A stretch of 64,000 nucleotides of DNA from RUG100 sp050953425. GTDB lineage: Bacteria > Bacillota > Clostridia > Peptostreptococcales > Anaerovoracaceae. The notes under the pieces are model-generated. The model saw only the letters and a list, made by a program, of their open reading frames with translations. It had not been told where the DNA came from and ran no database searches. Of this stretch, positions 40,640-49,451 are shown one piece after another. Location: positions 1-64,000 of the forward strand of contig JBMNMQ010000005.1 of the NCBI GenBank assembly GCA_050953425.1, given 5' to 3'. Numbering within the stretch: the stretch's first letter is position 1; each line of letters starts with the position of its first letter. The position numbers and the translations under genes are program-made.

Positions 40640-41398
40640 TCACACGATGGCGATGCCTTTCTTTTCGTATTTTTCCCGCACCTCGGGGAGCACGCGGCTG
40701 TCCATCACCAGATAGTCCACCTGCTCGGGCGTGAGGACCTGCCGCTTCGAGCATTTTCCAAGCTTGCTGGAATCCATCACCGCCAGCACCTGCCGGGCGC
40801 GCGCGGCGAGCAGCTGGATGACGCCGATCTCGTCCATGCGGAAGTCGGTGTAGCCGTCCCGGTAGTTGACCGCGTTGATCGAAAGCAGCGCCAGATCCGG
40901 GTGGAACTTGGCAAATTCCTGCTCGCAGAGGGCGCCATAGGTGGAGCGCTCCTGCGGGTCCAGCTGGCCGCCCACCAGAACCAGACGAATCTGGGGCGCC
41001 TGCAGCAGCACGCTGGCCGCGGCAAAGTTATTGGTCACCACGGTGAATTTCCTGCCGAGCGAAAGCAGCTCCTGCGCGAGAACCGTATTGGTGGTGCCGG
41101 AGTTCAGCGCCACCACGTCCCCTTCGTGGATATACGCGAGGGCCTTTCGGGCGGCCTCCCGCTTCAGGTCGCTGTGGATGATTTCGCGGCCGGTGAAATC
41201 GGACATGGAGACCCTCGACTCCGGCATGCACGCGCCGCCGCGCACGCAGCGGATGAGGCCCTGCTGTTCCATGGCCTTCAGGTCCCGGCGGACGGTGTCG
41301 ACCGAAACCTGCAGCTGCCGGCTGAGATCGCTGACCTTAACTGTAGACTGAAGCTGTAGCTGCTGGAGCACAAACTCCACGCGCTGGTTGTAGAGCAT
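40640..41398 (-). CDS. DeoR/GlpR-family regulator
   Basis: A 252-residue repressor-type protein. Helix-turn-helix at residues about 5-57 (TVKVSDLSRQLQVSVDTVRR DLKAMEQ block), then a sugar-phosphate-isomerase-like effector domain (VVALNSGTTNTVLAQELL, FTVVTNNFAAASVL, LVLVGGQLDPQERSTYGAL, AVMDSSKLGKCS). Start ATG 41398 follows GAGGGATCT; an upstream frame extension lacks a site. It is directly upstream of the phosphonate genes on the same strand and probably controls them with a phosphorylated metabolite as signal. Confidence 0.88.
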   Translation of the reverse strand: MLYNQRVEFVLQQLQLQSTVKVSDLSRQLQVSVDTVRRDLKAMEQQGLIRCVRGGACMPESRVSMSDFTGREIIHSDLKREAARKALAYIHEGDVVALNSGTTNTVLAQELLSLGRKFTVVTNNFAAASVLLQAPQIRLVLVGGQLDPQERSTYGALCEQEFAKFHPDLALLSINAVNYRDGYTDFRMDEIGVIQLLAARARQVLAVMDSSKLGKCSKRQVLTPEQVDYLVMDSRVLPEVREKYEKKGIAIV

Positions 41399-41575
41399 CA
41401 AGAGAGATCCCTCGCTTAAACAATCTTCACCTATTCTACAGTATCCCGCGGAATTTTGCAAGCCTCCCGCCGCTTCCCCTTTTGCTTTCCGCCCGCCTAC
41501 GTTTGCTGCGCAGGATCAAGCCGCGGCTTTTCAATCGGCCGCGGCGCTTCCGCAGAATTTCTGTGCTTTTTCTCG

Positions 41576-42589
41576 TCAGTCGGCCCACTTGACGCAGGCG
41601 GCCTGCGGCAGCGCCAGCACGCCGGCCGGCGATTCGAGCGCGCCCGTCTGCGCGTTGCGCGGGAAAACCGTCACATTGCCCGATTCCTGATTCGCCGCCG
41701 CAAGGTACAGCCCGTCGGGGCTGATTGCAAAGCTGCGCGGACACCTTCCGCCGCTCGAAAACCGCCCCACCGGCTCCAGACGGCCGCCGTTTTCCAGAAC
41801 GCGGAAGCATTCGATGCAGTCCGCCCCGCGCACGGAGGCGTAAACGAAGCGGCCGTCCGGCGTCACGTGGACGTCCGCCGCGAGCGAGTCGGCCGGGTCG
41901 CCCGCCTGCCGCATGGCGTGCGTGGCGGTGAGCTGCAGCCCCGCCGGCGTGCTGCGGAAAACAAGCAGCGACCGCTCCAGCTCCGCCACAAGGTAGAGCC
42001 ACGCGCCGTTCGGGTGAAACGCAAAGTGGCGCGGCCCCTGCCCGGGCGCGGCGCAGACCCACGGCTGCGCGCCGTCCGGCGCGAGCGACCCGTCCGGGCC
42101 GACCGCATAGCGGAACAGCCGGTCCATGCCCAGATCGGCCACGAGCAGCAGCCGCCCGTCCGGCGACGGCAGCGCCGCGTGCACGTGCGCCTGCGCCTGG
42201 CGGTCCGCGCGCACGCTGTGGCCCATATGGCGCAGGAAGCAGCACACGCCGCCGTCCGCCTGCCGCAGGCCGGTCAGCGTGCCGCCCGCATAGCCCGAAG
42301 CGTACAGGAACGGCCCGCAGGCCGCAATGTGGCACAGGCCAGAGCCCGGCACCGCATGGCGCTTATACGATGTGCCCGCAGCGGGGCAAAACTCGAGCAC
42401 GGCGGCCTCGCCGTCGAGCTCCTCCACGGCGTACAGCTTGTCCCCAACGGGCAGAACATACGAGGTGTTCACAACGCCGCCGCAGACGCTTTCCTCCCGC
42501 AGGCCGTCCGCGCCGAAGCGCAGGAAAAACACGCCGTTTCCCGGCCGCCCGTCCGTGTAGGCGCCGGCATACAGCCGATATTCTTTCAT
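41576..42589 (-). CDS. Lactonase-family seven-bladed beta-propeller
   Basis: A 337-residue protein of the 6-phosphogluconolactonase (YbhE/YkgB-type) propeller family: LYAGAYTDGRPGNGVFFLRF, then repeating blades ending in HVHAALPSPDGRLLLVADLG, GQGPRHFAFHPNGAWLYLVA, DVHVTPDGRFVYASVRG and CPRSFAISPDGLYLAAANQE. Start ATG 42589 follows GGAGGA. It likely hydrolyses a sugar lactone, though many relatives have unknown substrates. No pentose-phosphate gene is adjacent. Confidence 0.82.
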   Translation of the reverse strand: MKEYRLYAGAYTDGRPGNGVFFLRFGADGLREESVCGGVVNTSYVLPVGDKLYAVEELDGEAAVLEFCPAAGTSYKRHAVPGSGLCHIAACGPFLYASGYAGGTLTGLRQADGGVCCFLRHMGHSVRADRQAQAHVHAALPSPDGRLLLVADLGMDRLFRYAVGPDGSLAPDGAQPWVCAAPGQGPRHFAFHPNGAWLYLVAELERSLLVFRSTPAGLQLTATHAMRQAGDPADSLAADVHVTPDGRFVYASVRGADCIECFRVLENGGRLEPVGRFSSGGRCPRSFAISPDGLYLAAANQESGNVTVFPRNAQTGALESPAGVLALPQAACVKWAD

Positions 42590-42642
42590 CTCAGCTTCCT
42601 CCAATCCACAGCTTTCCGCCCGGACGCGCCGGGCAGCGCCCC

Positions 42643-43368
42643 TTACAGGCGGATTCCGATCAGGTCGTACACGACGGCGGAGGCCAGCACAAGCCCCGCG
42701 GCGGCGGGCACGAACGGCAAACTTCCCGGCGTCTGCCGGCGCGTCTCAAAGACCGCGTCCGTCTCCACCTCGCCGCGCGGCGCCGTCGGCTCCTCTTTGG
42801 AATAGACCACCTTCACGCCCGAAATGCCGCGCTTTTTCAGCTCCCGCCGCATGACGCGGGCCAGCGGGCAGACGCTCGTCTTTTCGAGCGCCGCCACCTC
42901 GAAGCGGGTGGGGTCGAACTTGTTGCCGGCGCCCATCGCGCAGATGACCGGCACGCCGGCCTCCCGCGCCGAAACCGTGATCTGGATCTTGCCCGAAACC
43001 GTGTCGATCGCGTCGACGACATAGTCGAACCGGGTGAAGTCGAAATCGCCGGCCGTCTCCGGCGTGAAAAACGTGTTGTAGGTGAAAACGCGGCAGTCGG
43101 GGTTGATGTCGAGCACGCGCTCGCGCATGACGTCGACCTTGGCGCGGCCCACCGTGCTGTGCAGCGCAATGATCTGCCGGTTGATGTTCGTCAGCGAAAC
43201 CGTGTCGTTGTCGACCAGATGCAGCTCGCCGACGCCGCTGCGCGCCAGCGCCTCCACCGCGTAACCGCCGACGCCGCCGACGCCGAACACCGCGACGCGC
43301 GACCGGTGCAGCGTCTCCAGCGCCTCTGTGCCGAGCAGAAGCTCGGACCGGGAAAATGCATGAATCAT
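42643..43368 (-). CDS. tcdA: tRNA threonylcarbamoyladenosine dehydratase TcdA
   Basis: A 241-residue E1-like enzyme that cyclises t6A in tRNA to ct6A. ATP-binding motif VAVFGVGGVGGYAVEALARS, then DNDTVSLTNINRQIIALHST, DAIDTVSGKIQI and the MGAGNKFDPTRF block; a carboxy helix ASAVVYDLIG. The length matches the family without extension. The start chosen is ATG 43368, where the domain begins; the open frame continues upstream into unrelated sequence. Confidence 0.92.
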   Translation of the reverse strand: MIHAFSRSELLLGTEALETLHRSRVAVFGVGGVGGYAVEALARSGVGELHLVDNDTVSLTNINRQIIALHSTVGRAKVDVMRERVLDINPDCRVFTYNTFFTPETAGDFDFTRFDYVVDAIDTVSGKIQITVSAREAGVPVICAMGAGNKFDPTRFEVAALEKTSVCPLARVMRRELKKRGISGVKVVYSKEEPTAPRGEVETDAVFETRRQTPGSLPFVPAAAGLVLASAVVYDLIGIRL

Positions 43369-43441
43369 GAAAACACCGCGCCCCGTACAGGGGCTGTTCC
43401 TTTCTTTCCAGATTGTGCGCCGCCTGAAACGGCGCCTATGA

Positions 43442-43468
43442 AAAAGGTCCCGCGGCGCGGGACCTGAT
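43442..43468 (-). terminator. Terminator after the DUF4358 gene
   Basis: On the minus strand AGGTCCCGC pairs with GCGGGACCT, followed by TTTTTC. The hairpin begins at the stop codon of the lipoprotein gene. Confidence 0.75.
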
Positions 43469-43948
43469 TTATTCGGCGAGCGCAAAAAACGCCTCGCTGT
43501 ATTTTTCCGCGTTCTCCGCCACGACCAGCAAAACGAGATCGCCGGCGCTTTCGACGCACATATCCTGTACGCCGCTGTGCTCCACGCAGGAAGCGGCCGC
43601 ATCGAACAGCTCCGTTTTGAACGCCTCGACGTCCGTGCCGCCCGGCATACGCAGCAGGCACGCGAAAAACGGGACGCCCTCCGCCGTCGGCTCGCTCGCC
43701 ACAACGTCCGCCTTCGGCATCTCTTCAATCCCGAGGCCCTCGCCCAGCGCTTCGGGCGGCAGATCCGTCGTCACAAGGCCGGTTTTCAGAAAATCGCGCG
43801 TTTCGTCGTCGACCTGCGCCGTGTCGTATATGCGGTCGAGGATCTCCGGCAGCGCCCCGGAAATGGCCGTGCCGCTTTCCTCTGCGGCGCAGGCGGCGAG
43901 CAGAAGCAGCATGGAAGCCGCCAGAAGCCACGCAACCAGTTTTTTCAT
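43469..43948 (-). CDS. DUF4358-like lipoprotein
   Basis: A 159-residue lipoprotein: signal peptide KKLVAWLLAASMLLLLAAC with the lipobox LAAC, then a small extracytoplasmic domain (EILDRIYDTAQVDDETRDFL, MPKADVVASEPTAEGVPFFA, AGDLVLLVVAENAEKYSEAF) fitting DUF4358. Such proteins are common in Clostridia with unknown role. It is the last gene after the polysaccharide exporter pair, 25 bases downstream, perhaps in the same transcript. Confidence 0.75.
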   Translation of the reverse strand: MKKLVAWLLAASMLLLLAACAAEESGTAISGALPEILDRIYDTAQVDDETRDFLKTGLVTTDLPPEALGEGLGIEEMPKADVVASEPTAEGVPFFACLLRMPGGTDVEAFKTELFDAAASCVEHSGVQDMCVESAGDLVLLVVAENAEKYSEAFFALAE

Positions 43949-43973
43949 AAGCGCCCGTCCTCCACCCGTGCCT

Positions 43974-44696
43974 TCAGTATTTCGTATTGTAATATTCGAT
44001 CGCCGCATCGATGTCTCCGTCGAACACGATGCGCCCGGCCTTCATGACGACGCCGCGCTTGCAGAACGCCCGCGCCGTCTCGACCGCATGCGTGACGAAC
44101 AGCATCGTGATGTCGCCCTGCATGATGGCCTTGATCTTTTTGATGCACTTGTCGCGGAACGCGCGGTCGCCGACCGAGAGCGCCTCGTCGACGATCAGGA
44201 TCTCGGGGTGGATGTTCACGCAGATCGAAAAGCCGAGGCGCGCCTTCATACCGCTCGAATACGTGCGCACGGGCTGGTCGATGTACTCCTCCAGCTCGGC
44301 AAACTCCACGATCTCCGGCTCGAGCTTCGCGATCTCCTCATCCCGCAGGCCAAGGATGCGGCCCTTGAGGTAGATGTTCTCCCGCCCGGTGAACTCCTGG
44401 TCGAAGCCGCTCGTCAGCTCGAGCAGCGCGCTGACGATGCCGTTGACCTCGATCTCGCCGTCCGTCGGGAACGTGACGCCCGTGATCATCTTCAGCAGCG
44501 TCGATTTGCCCGCGCCGTTGCGCCCGAGCACCGCCACGGATTCGCCGCGGCGGATCGTGAGGTTCATATCGACGACGGCCTTTTTCACCTTGTGCGGCAC
44601 GCGTTTGAAGAAGATCCCGAGGAGCCGGCGGCGGCTGCTCGAATACAGCTTGTAAATTTTGGATACACCCGTAAACCGGATTGCAATATCGTCCAT
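43974..44696 (-). CDS. Polysaccharide/teichoic acid ABC exporter ATPase
   Basis: A 240-residue ATPase of the Wzt/TagH type: VSKIYKLYSSSRRRLLGIFF at the start, Walker A VLGRNGAGKSTLLKMITGV, signature YSSGMKARLGFSICVNI, Walker B ILIVDEALSVGD and VTHAVETARAFCKRGVVM. There is no carboxy-terminal carbohydrate-binding domain, so the substrate is recognised by the permease. It pairs with the permease gene 10 bases upstream and exports a lipid-linked polymer. Confidence 0.92.
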   Translation of the reverse strand: MDDIAIRFTGVSKIYKLYSSSRRRLLGIFFKRVPHKVKKAVVDMNLTIRRGESVAVLGRNGAGKSTLLKMITGVTFPTDGEIEVNGIVSALLELTSGFDQEFTGRENIYLKGRILGLRDEEIAKLEPEIVEFAELEEYIDQPVRTYSSGMKARLGFSICVNIHPEILIVDEALSVGDRAFRDKCIKKIKAIMQGDITMLFVTHAVETARAFCKRGVVMKAGRIVFDGDIDAAIEYYNTKY

Positions 44697-44706
44697 ATCG
44701 TTCCCC

Positions 44707-45549
44707 TTAAAGCACGTCGGCCATTTCGCTGCGCGTGCGGCGGTAGCTCCAGAAGCCGAGCGCATAGATCAGCACGAGGGCGACCGCAAAGTACAGCAGC
44801 CGCTTCGGCTGCTCGAAAAACCACGTTTCATAGATGAAGCAGTTGCGGTAGCCGTTGCAGATAAACGTGACCGGGTTCAGCATCAGAAGCTGGTGGGCAA
44901 GCTTGTCGTGCATCGAGTCGACCTCCCACAGGATGCCCGAAAGCCAGAACACCGCCGTGACGAACGACTTGACCAGATTCGAAAAGTCCGTGCTGATCGC
45001 CGCGATCGGCGCGGCAAACAGCGCCCATCCCGTAAAAAACAGGAAGTTGCACAGCATGTAAAACGGAAGCTGCAGCATGTACACCGTCGGCATATGGCCG
45101 GTCAGTATGAAAATCAGCATCGTCAGCACCAGAAGAATCAGGTGCACGAAAAACTTCGAGATGCTCGTAAACGTCGGGATCGTCGAGACCGGGTACTTCA
45201 TTTTCGTGACGAGGTACCGGTTGCGCAGGATGCATTCCGTGCCGAGCGTCAGCATTTCGCTCATGTAAAACCACGGCACAATGCCGCTGATCAGCCAGAG
45301 CACAAACGGGTAGCCGGCGATGTCGCCGCCCTTGCGCAGGCCGACCGAAAAGGCGAACCAGTAAACGAAGATCGTCACGAGCGGCTTGATGACCGCCCAC
45401 GCCCAGCCGAGCGCCGAGGCGCGGTAGGTGCGGCGCAGATCGGAACCCGCGAGCTTGATGATCTGCTTGCGGTAGACGATGTGGTCGCGCAGGATCGTCG
45501 CGATCGTCTGCCCCATGCCGACCTTCTTTTTTGCGGATGTGACGGCCAA
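44707..45549 (-). CDS. Polysaccharide ABC exporter permease (Wzm/TagG type)
   Basis: A 280-residue ABC-2 permease with six helices: YRASALGWAWAVIKPLVTIF, VLWLISGIVPWFYMSEMLTL, KYPVSTIPTFTSISKFFVHL, FVTAVFWLSGILWEVDSM, FICNGYRNCFIYETWF and so on. I chose the TTG at 45549 because AAAGGAGG lies 8 bases upstream; the first ATG is 11 codons later. It forms the channel with the following ATPase gene. Confidence 0.9.
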   Translation of the reverse strand: MAVTSAKKKVGMGQTIATILRDHIVYRKQIIKLAGSDLRRTYRASALGWAWAVIKPLVTIFVYWFAFSVGLRKGGDIAGYPFVLWLISGIVPWFYMSEMLTLGTECILRNRYLVTKMKYPVSTIPTFTSISKFFVHLILLVLTMLIFILTGHMPTVYMLQLPFYMLCNFLFFTGWALFAAPIAAISTDFSNLVKSFVTAVFWLSGILWEVDSMHDKLAHQLLMLNPVTFICNGYRNCFIYETWFFEQPKRLLYFAVALVLIYALGFWSYRRTRSEMADVL

Positions 45550-45629
45550 GTCCCATCCCTCCTTTCCCTGCGCAAAACGGAAAACGATTCGCACAGTCTC
45601 CTGCTATTATACACGTTTTCTGTAAAAAA

Positions 45630-46559
45630 TCAATCTTTTCTCGCCGGAACCGTGATGCGCACGGCGCTTTTCACGCACGCGATCTCCACCGCCGTGCCGC
45701 CGGCGGCGCGCTCGCCGTCCACGGACCAGTCGAAGCCCTGCTCCGTTTTCAGGTGAAACGCCGAGGACGCGGCGAAGTCGAAGAGCGGGTCGTCGAAGTC
45801 GCTGCTGCCGAGCGCATGGACGAGCCTGCGCACCTCGCCGAGGTTTTCCGGCTTGCGGATCAGCAGCATCTCGAGCTTTCCGTCGCTCATGTCGACGAGC
45901 GCGCTGTCGTAGTGCAGCATGCCGCCGATCGACACCGTGTTGCTGAACGCGCCGAACATGTACTCGCCGGTATACGTGCAGTCGTCCGCCTCCACGGTCA
46001 TCGGGCGCGCCTCGAGCGCCGTAATGTCGCGGATGCCCTCCAGCACGTAGGCGAGGTGCCCGAGCAGCCGCTTCATGCTGCGCGGCGTCGCATACGAGCA
46101 CTTCGTGAACGCGCCGAACGAGGCGACGTACGAGAAGTAGCCGTCGTTGAAGCGCCCGGCGTCGATTGCCACGTCGCGGCCCGACGCCAGCACGCGGCGC
46201 ATGTCGCCGATGCGGCGCGGCAGCTTCAGCGTGCGCGCGAAGTCGTTCGTCGTGCCCGCCGGGATATAGGTGATCGGCAGGTTCGCCCCGGCGCCGAGCA
46301 TGCCGTTGATGACGGCGTTCAGCGTGCCGTCGCCGCCGATGCAGAAGATCCGCCGGCACCCGGCCAGCGCGGCCGACGCAGCGTAGCTCGCGCCGTTCTC
46401 CTCGGCCGTCGTCTCGCACCGGATGACCGGCACGCCGGCATTGTGCAGATGCGTTTCCAGCAGGTCGGCGTACAGCCGCCCCTTCGTGCGGCCCGCGCAG
46501 GGGTTGACCACCAGCAGGGCGCGGCCCTTGCCCGCAAGGATTTTGCTTTCACTGCGCAT
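45630..46559 (-). CDS. Diacylglycerol kinase-family lipid kinase
   Basis: A 309-residue member of the DgkB/YegS family. The catalytic domain shows LVVNPCAGRTKG, IFCIGGDGTLNAVINGMLGA with the GGDGT nucleotide motif, and YIPAGTTNDFARTLKLPR. The carboxy beta domain has SFGAFTKCSYATPRSMKR and a final DGERAAG block. It phosphorylates diacylglycerol or a related lipid at the membrane face. Start at ATG 46559 follows AAGGGG; upstream codons in frame lack a site. Confidence 0.9.
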   Translation of the reverse strand: MRSESKILAGKGRALLVVNPCAGRTKGRLYADLLETHLHNAGVPVIRCETTAEENGASYAASAALAGCRRIFCIGGDGTLNAVINGMLGAGANLPITYIPAGTTNDFARTLKLPRRIGDMRRVLASGRDVAIDAGRFNDGYFSYVASFGAFTKCSYATPRSMKRLLGHLAYVLEGIRDITALEARPMTVEADDCTYTGEYMFGAFSNTVSIGGMLHYDSALVDMSDGKLEMLLIRKPENLGEVRRLVHALGSSDFDDPLFDFAASSAFHLKTEQGFDWSVDGERAAGGTAVEIACVKSAVRITVPARKD

Positions 46560-46686
46560 CGATGTGCATCCCCTTCGCACCGGGCCGGAAAGCAGGCCCG
46601 GGTTTGCATAAAATACCATTTTTATTATAAGTTCCGCCTGCGGAAAAACTGTGAACGGCGCGTTAAATTTCTTTAAACGCACAAAA

Positions 46687-46722
46687 GGAGCCGGCGCACA
46701 GGCTTGCTGTACGCCGGCTCCC
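46687..46722 (-). terminator. Terminator of the ligase gene
   Basis: GGAGCCGGCG and CGCCGGCTCC are perfectly complementary around a 16-base loop. On the minus strand the stem is followed by TTTTG. It begins about 18 bases after the stop at 46740. Confidence 0.85.
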
Positions 46723-46739
46723 CATCAGGCAAACGCCGC

Positions 46740-48379
46740 TCAGCCCTTGAGCTCGACGCGGCGGATCTTGCCGCTGATTGTCTTGGGCAGCTCGTCGCGG
46801 AACTCGACGATGCGCGGGTATTTGTACGGTGCCGTGTTCGTCTTGACGTAGGTCTGGATCTCCTTCTTCAGCGCCTCGGTGCCCTCGCGTGCCCTTCGTC
46901 AGCACGATCGACGCCTTGACGACCTGCCCGCGGATCGGGATCCGGCGCGCTGGTGACGGCGCACTCGAGCACGTACGGCAGCTCCATGATGACCGATTCG
47001 ATCTCGAACGGCCCGATGCGGTAGCCGGACGACTTGATGACGTCGTCCGTGCGGCCGACATACCAGAAGTAGCCGTCCTCATCGCGCCACGCGGTGTCGC
47101 CCGTGTGGTACACGCCGCCGCTCCACGACTTCGCGCGTCTTCTCCTCGTCGCGGTAGTAGCCCATGAACAGGCCGCAGGGCGTGTGCTTGTCGGTGCGGA
47201 TGACGATCTCGCCCGTCTCGCCGACCGGCGCGGGCGTGCCGTCCGGCAGGATCAGGTCCACGTCGTAGAGCGGGCTCGGGATGCCCATGGAGCCCGACTT
47301 TTCGGCACCGAGCCGACCGGGTTGTAGATCGAAAGCGTCGTCTCCGTCTGGCCGAAGCCCTCGTAGATCGAGAGGCCCGTCGCGCGCTTCCACTGCTCGA
47401 AGACCTCGGGGTTCAGCGCCTCGCCGGCCGTCGTGCTGTACTCGATCGAGGAGAGGTCGTACTTCGAGAGATCCTCCTTGATGAAGAAGCGGTACATCGT
47501 CGGCGGCGCGCAGAACGTCGTGATGTTGTAGCTGCTTGAACATCGGCAGGATGTCGTGCGCGTCGAACTTGTCGAAGTCGTAGGTGAAGATCGCGGCGCT
47601 TCGCACATCCACTGGCCGTACAGCTTGCCCCACAGCGCCTTGCCCCAGCCGGTGTCCGAAATCGTGAAGTGCAGCCCCTCCGGGTTCACGTTGTGCCAGT
47701 ATTTCGCCGTGATGTAGTGGCCGAGCGCGTACTTGTAGTTGTGCTCGGCGATCTTCGGGTAGCCGGTCGTGCCCGAGGTGAAGAACATCAGCATCGGGTC
47801 GCTGCCGCAGGCCGTGTCCGCCGTACGCTCGAAAACGTCGCTCTGCGCCTCGACGCCGGCGTCGAAGTCGAGCCAGCCCTCGCGCGCGCCGTTCGCCATC
47901 ATCAGGTGCTCGACGGTATCGCAGTTCTTCGCCGCGCGCATCGCCTCATCGGCGACCTGGCCGTCCGGCGTGCAGACGAGCGCCTTGACGCCCGCCGCCT
48001 TGAAGCGGTAGTCGAAGTCGTGCTCCATCAGCAGGTTCGTCGCCGGGATGACGACTGCGCCGAGCTTGTGCAGCGCGAGGATCGCGAACCAGAACTGGTA
48101 GTGGCGCTTGAAGCACGAGCATGACGCGGTCGCCGCGGCCGAATGCCGAGCGACTTGAAGTAGTTCGCCGTCTTGTTCGACATGCGCTTCATATCGCCGA
48201 ACGTGAAGCGCCGCTCCTCGTGGTGCTTCGAGACCCAGAGCATCGCGAGCTTGTCCGGCTCCTTCTCCGCCATCCGGTCGACGATGTCGAACGCGAAGTT
48301 GAACTTCTCCTCATCCGTGAAATCGATCGACTTGAGGATGCCGTTCTCGTCGAGCGTCGGTGTGCACGAACGGGCTCGA
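46740..48379 (-). pseudogene. Acyl-CoA/acetyl-CoA-type AMP-forming ligase with many frame breaks
   Basis: Adenylate-forming ligase read in pieces: KFNFAFDIVDRMAEKEPDK and RRFTFGDMKRMSNKTANYF, then FWFAILALHKLGAVVIPATN, then MLMFFTSGTTGYPKIAEHN (the P-loop), SDTGWGKALWGKLYGQWMCE, YEGFGQTETTLSIYNPVG, YDVDLILPDGTPAPVGETGE, YHTGDTAWRDEDGYFWYVGR, KSSGYRIGPFEIESVIMELP, and ELPKTISGKIRRVELKG at the end. The catalytic lysine is in SGKIRR. I count about eight single-base shifts between 46880 and 48380, with excellent conservation on each side of them. It resembles medium-chain acyl-CoA ligases. Whether it is dead or misassembled is open. It may be fused to the HTH-cupin upstream. Confidence 0.85.
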
Positions 48380-49076
48380 GACCGTCTCGCGCTCCGTGCC
48401 GGGCGAGCTTCGCCTTGATGAGGCCCTCGAATTTGTCCTTCTCCGGCTCGAGCGCCTGGCCGGGCCGCATGACGATCGCGTAAAATTCGCAGTCCTCGCC
48501 GCCGATGGCGATCATGCCGTGCGGCGTTCCGCTGTTGTAGTAGATCGTGTCGCCCGCGCCGAGCTCCTCGATGTGCGAGCCGACCTGCACGCGCATCCGG
48601 CCCTTGACGATGATGTCGAGCTCCTGGCCCTGATGGGTGGAGAGCTTGATCGCGACGTTCTGCTCCGCCTCGTTGTACGGCATCGTGACGTAGAACGGCT
48701 CGGCGGTCTTCTGCTTGAACAGCGGCGCGAGGTTCAGGTACTTGAAGCCGTGGCGGCGCGTGATCGGCAATCCCTCGCCGCGGCGGGAAATCGTGTAGGT
48801 GGAAAGCGTCGGGCTGACGCCCTTGATGAGGTCGGTCGGGTCGATACCGAAGCGCTCCGCACATTTGTAGATGAACGTAAAGCTGAAATCGCTCTCGCCG
48901 TTTTCACACCGGCGGTACTCCTCGACGGTCACGCCGGTCCGCTGCGCCATCTCCTCCTCGGAAAGGCCCATGATGTCGCGCATGGTGCGGATTCGCTCCG
49001 CCACCTCCGCGAGCTGCGTTTTGAGGTCCGTCTTTTCAGATCTCACCGTCTGTATTTCGTTTGCCAATTCGATCAT
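48380..49076 (-). CDS. HTH-cupin protein, possibly the amino part of the ligase
   Basis: About 230 residues: a coiled start (IELANEIQTVRSEKTDLK), an XRE helix-turn-helix (AERIRTMRDIMGLSEEEMAQ, then VEEYRRCENGESDFSFTFIY), and a cupin (YVTMPYNEAEQNVAIKLSTH, GQELDIIVKGRMRVQVGSHI, DTIYYNSGTPHGMIAIGG). Proteins of this build sense a small ligand and regulate genes for its use. I see no stop codon between the cupin and the ligase once the frame breaks are repaired, and no ATG at the expected ligase start, so a natural fusion is possible. It lies just downstream of a T-box leader. Confidence 0.75.
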
Positions 49077-49119
49077 TCCTTTCCTGTATTTTCCAAAGGC
49101 GAAGCGGTTGATCCCGAAT

Positions 49120-49400
49120 AAAAAAACTCCGTCTCAAATTGCTTTGAGACGGAGAAAAATCCGCGGTACCACTCAAATTGCTCCCGAACGGGAACCACTC
49201 TTCGGACTCGCATGAAGCCCTATGCACTGACGCAGCACAACTCGGAAAGCATCTACTCGCCTTGCGGCTTTTGGGCTTTCAGCTCGGAAGGGATGGGCAC
49301 TCGCTCCTTTTGTATCGGCTCGCAGCAGCCGCCGACTCTCTGAAACAAACCGGACCGCGCCGTCTTCGTCATCGCTTTTGGAATATGAAATTTTCCGGAT
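49120..49400 (-). promoter_or_regulatory. T-box riboswitch leader
   Basis: On the minus strand the leader holds GAGTGGTACCGCGG (49174-49161), the T-box antiterminator core that pairs with the tRNA acceptor end. It is followed by the terminator CTCCGTCTCAAA-GCA-A-TTTGAGACGGAG (49154-49127) and seven T. Upstream are Stem I-type elements: GATGACGAAGA, CAGAGAG and a GGCGGCTGCTGCGAGCC apical region. The specifier codon is not certain: AUC (Ile) and CCC (Pro) are possible near CCCATCCCTTCCGAG. T-boxes normally control tRNA synthetase, amino-acid transport or synthesis genes; here the next gene is the HTH-cupin/ligase. Confidence 0.9.
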
Positions 49401-49407
49401 TAAATTT

Positions 49408-49436
49408 ACTATACCCGGTTTTTGCCGCGTTGTCAA
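49408..49436 (-). promoter_or_regulatory. Promoter of the T-box leader
   Basis: Minus strand: TTGACA at 49436-49431, 17-base spacer, TATAGT at 49413-49408; transcription would start near 49401, just before Stem I. Confidence 0.85.
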
Positions 49437-49451
49437 CTGTTTTTTTGAATT

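Noticed and set aside
49077..49400. T-box leader as part of a tRNA synthetase gene
   Set aside because: No synthetase follows; the downstream frame is an HTH-cupin protein and an adenylate-forming ligase of the acyl-CoA type.
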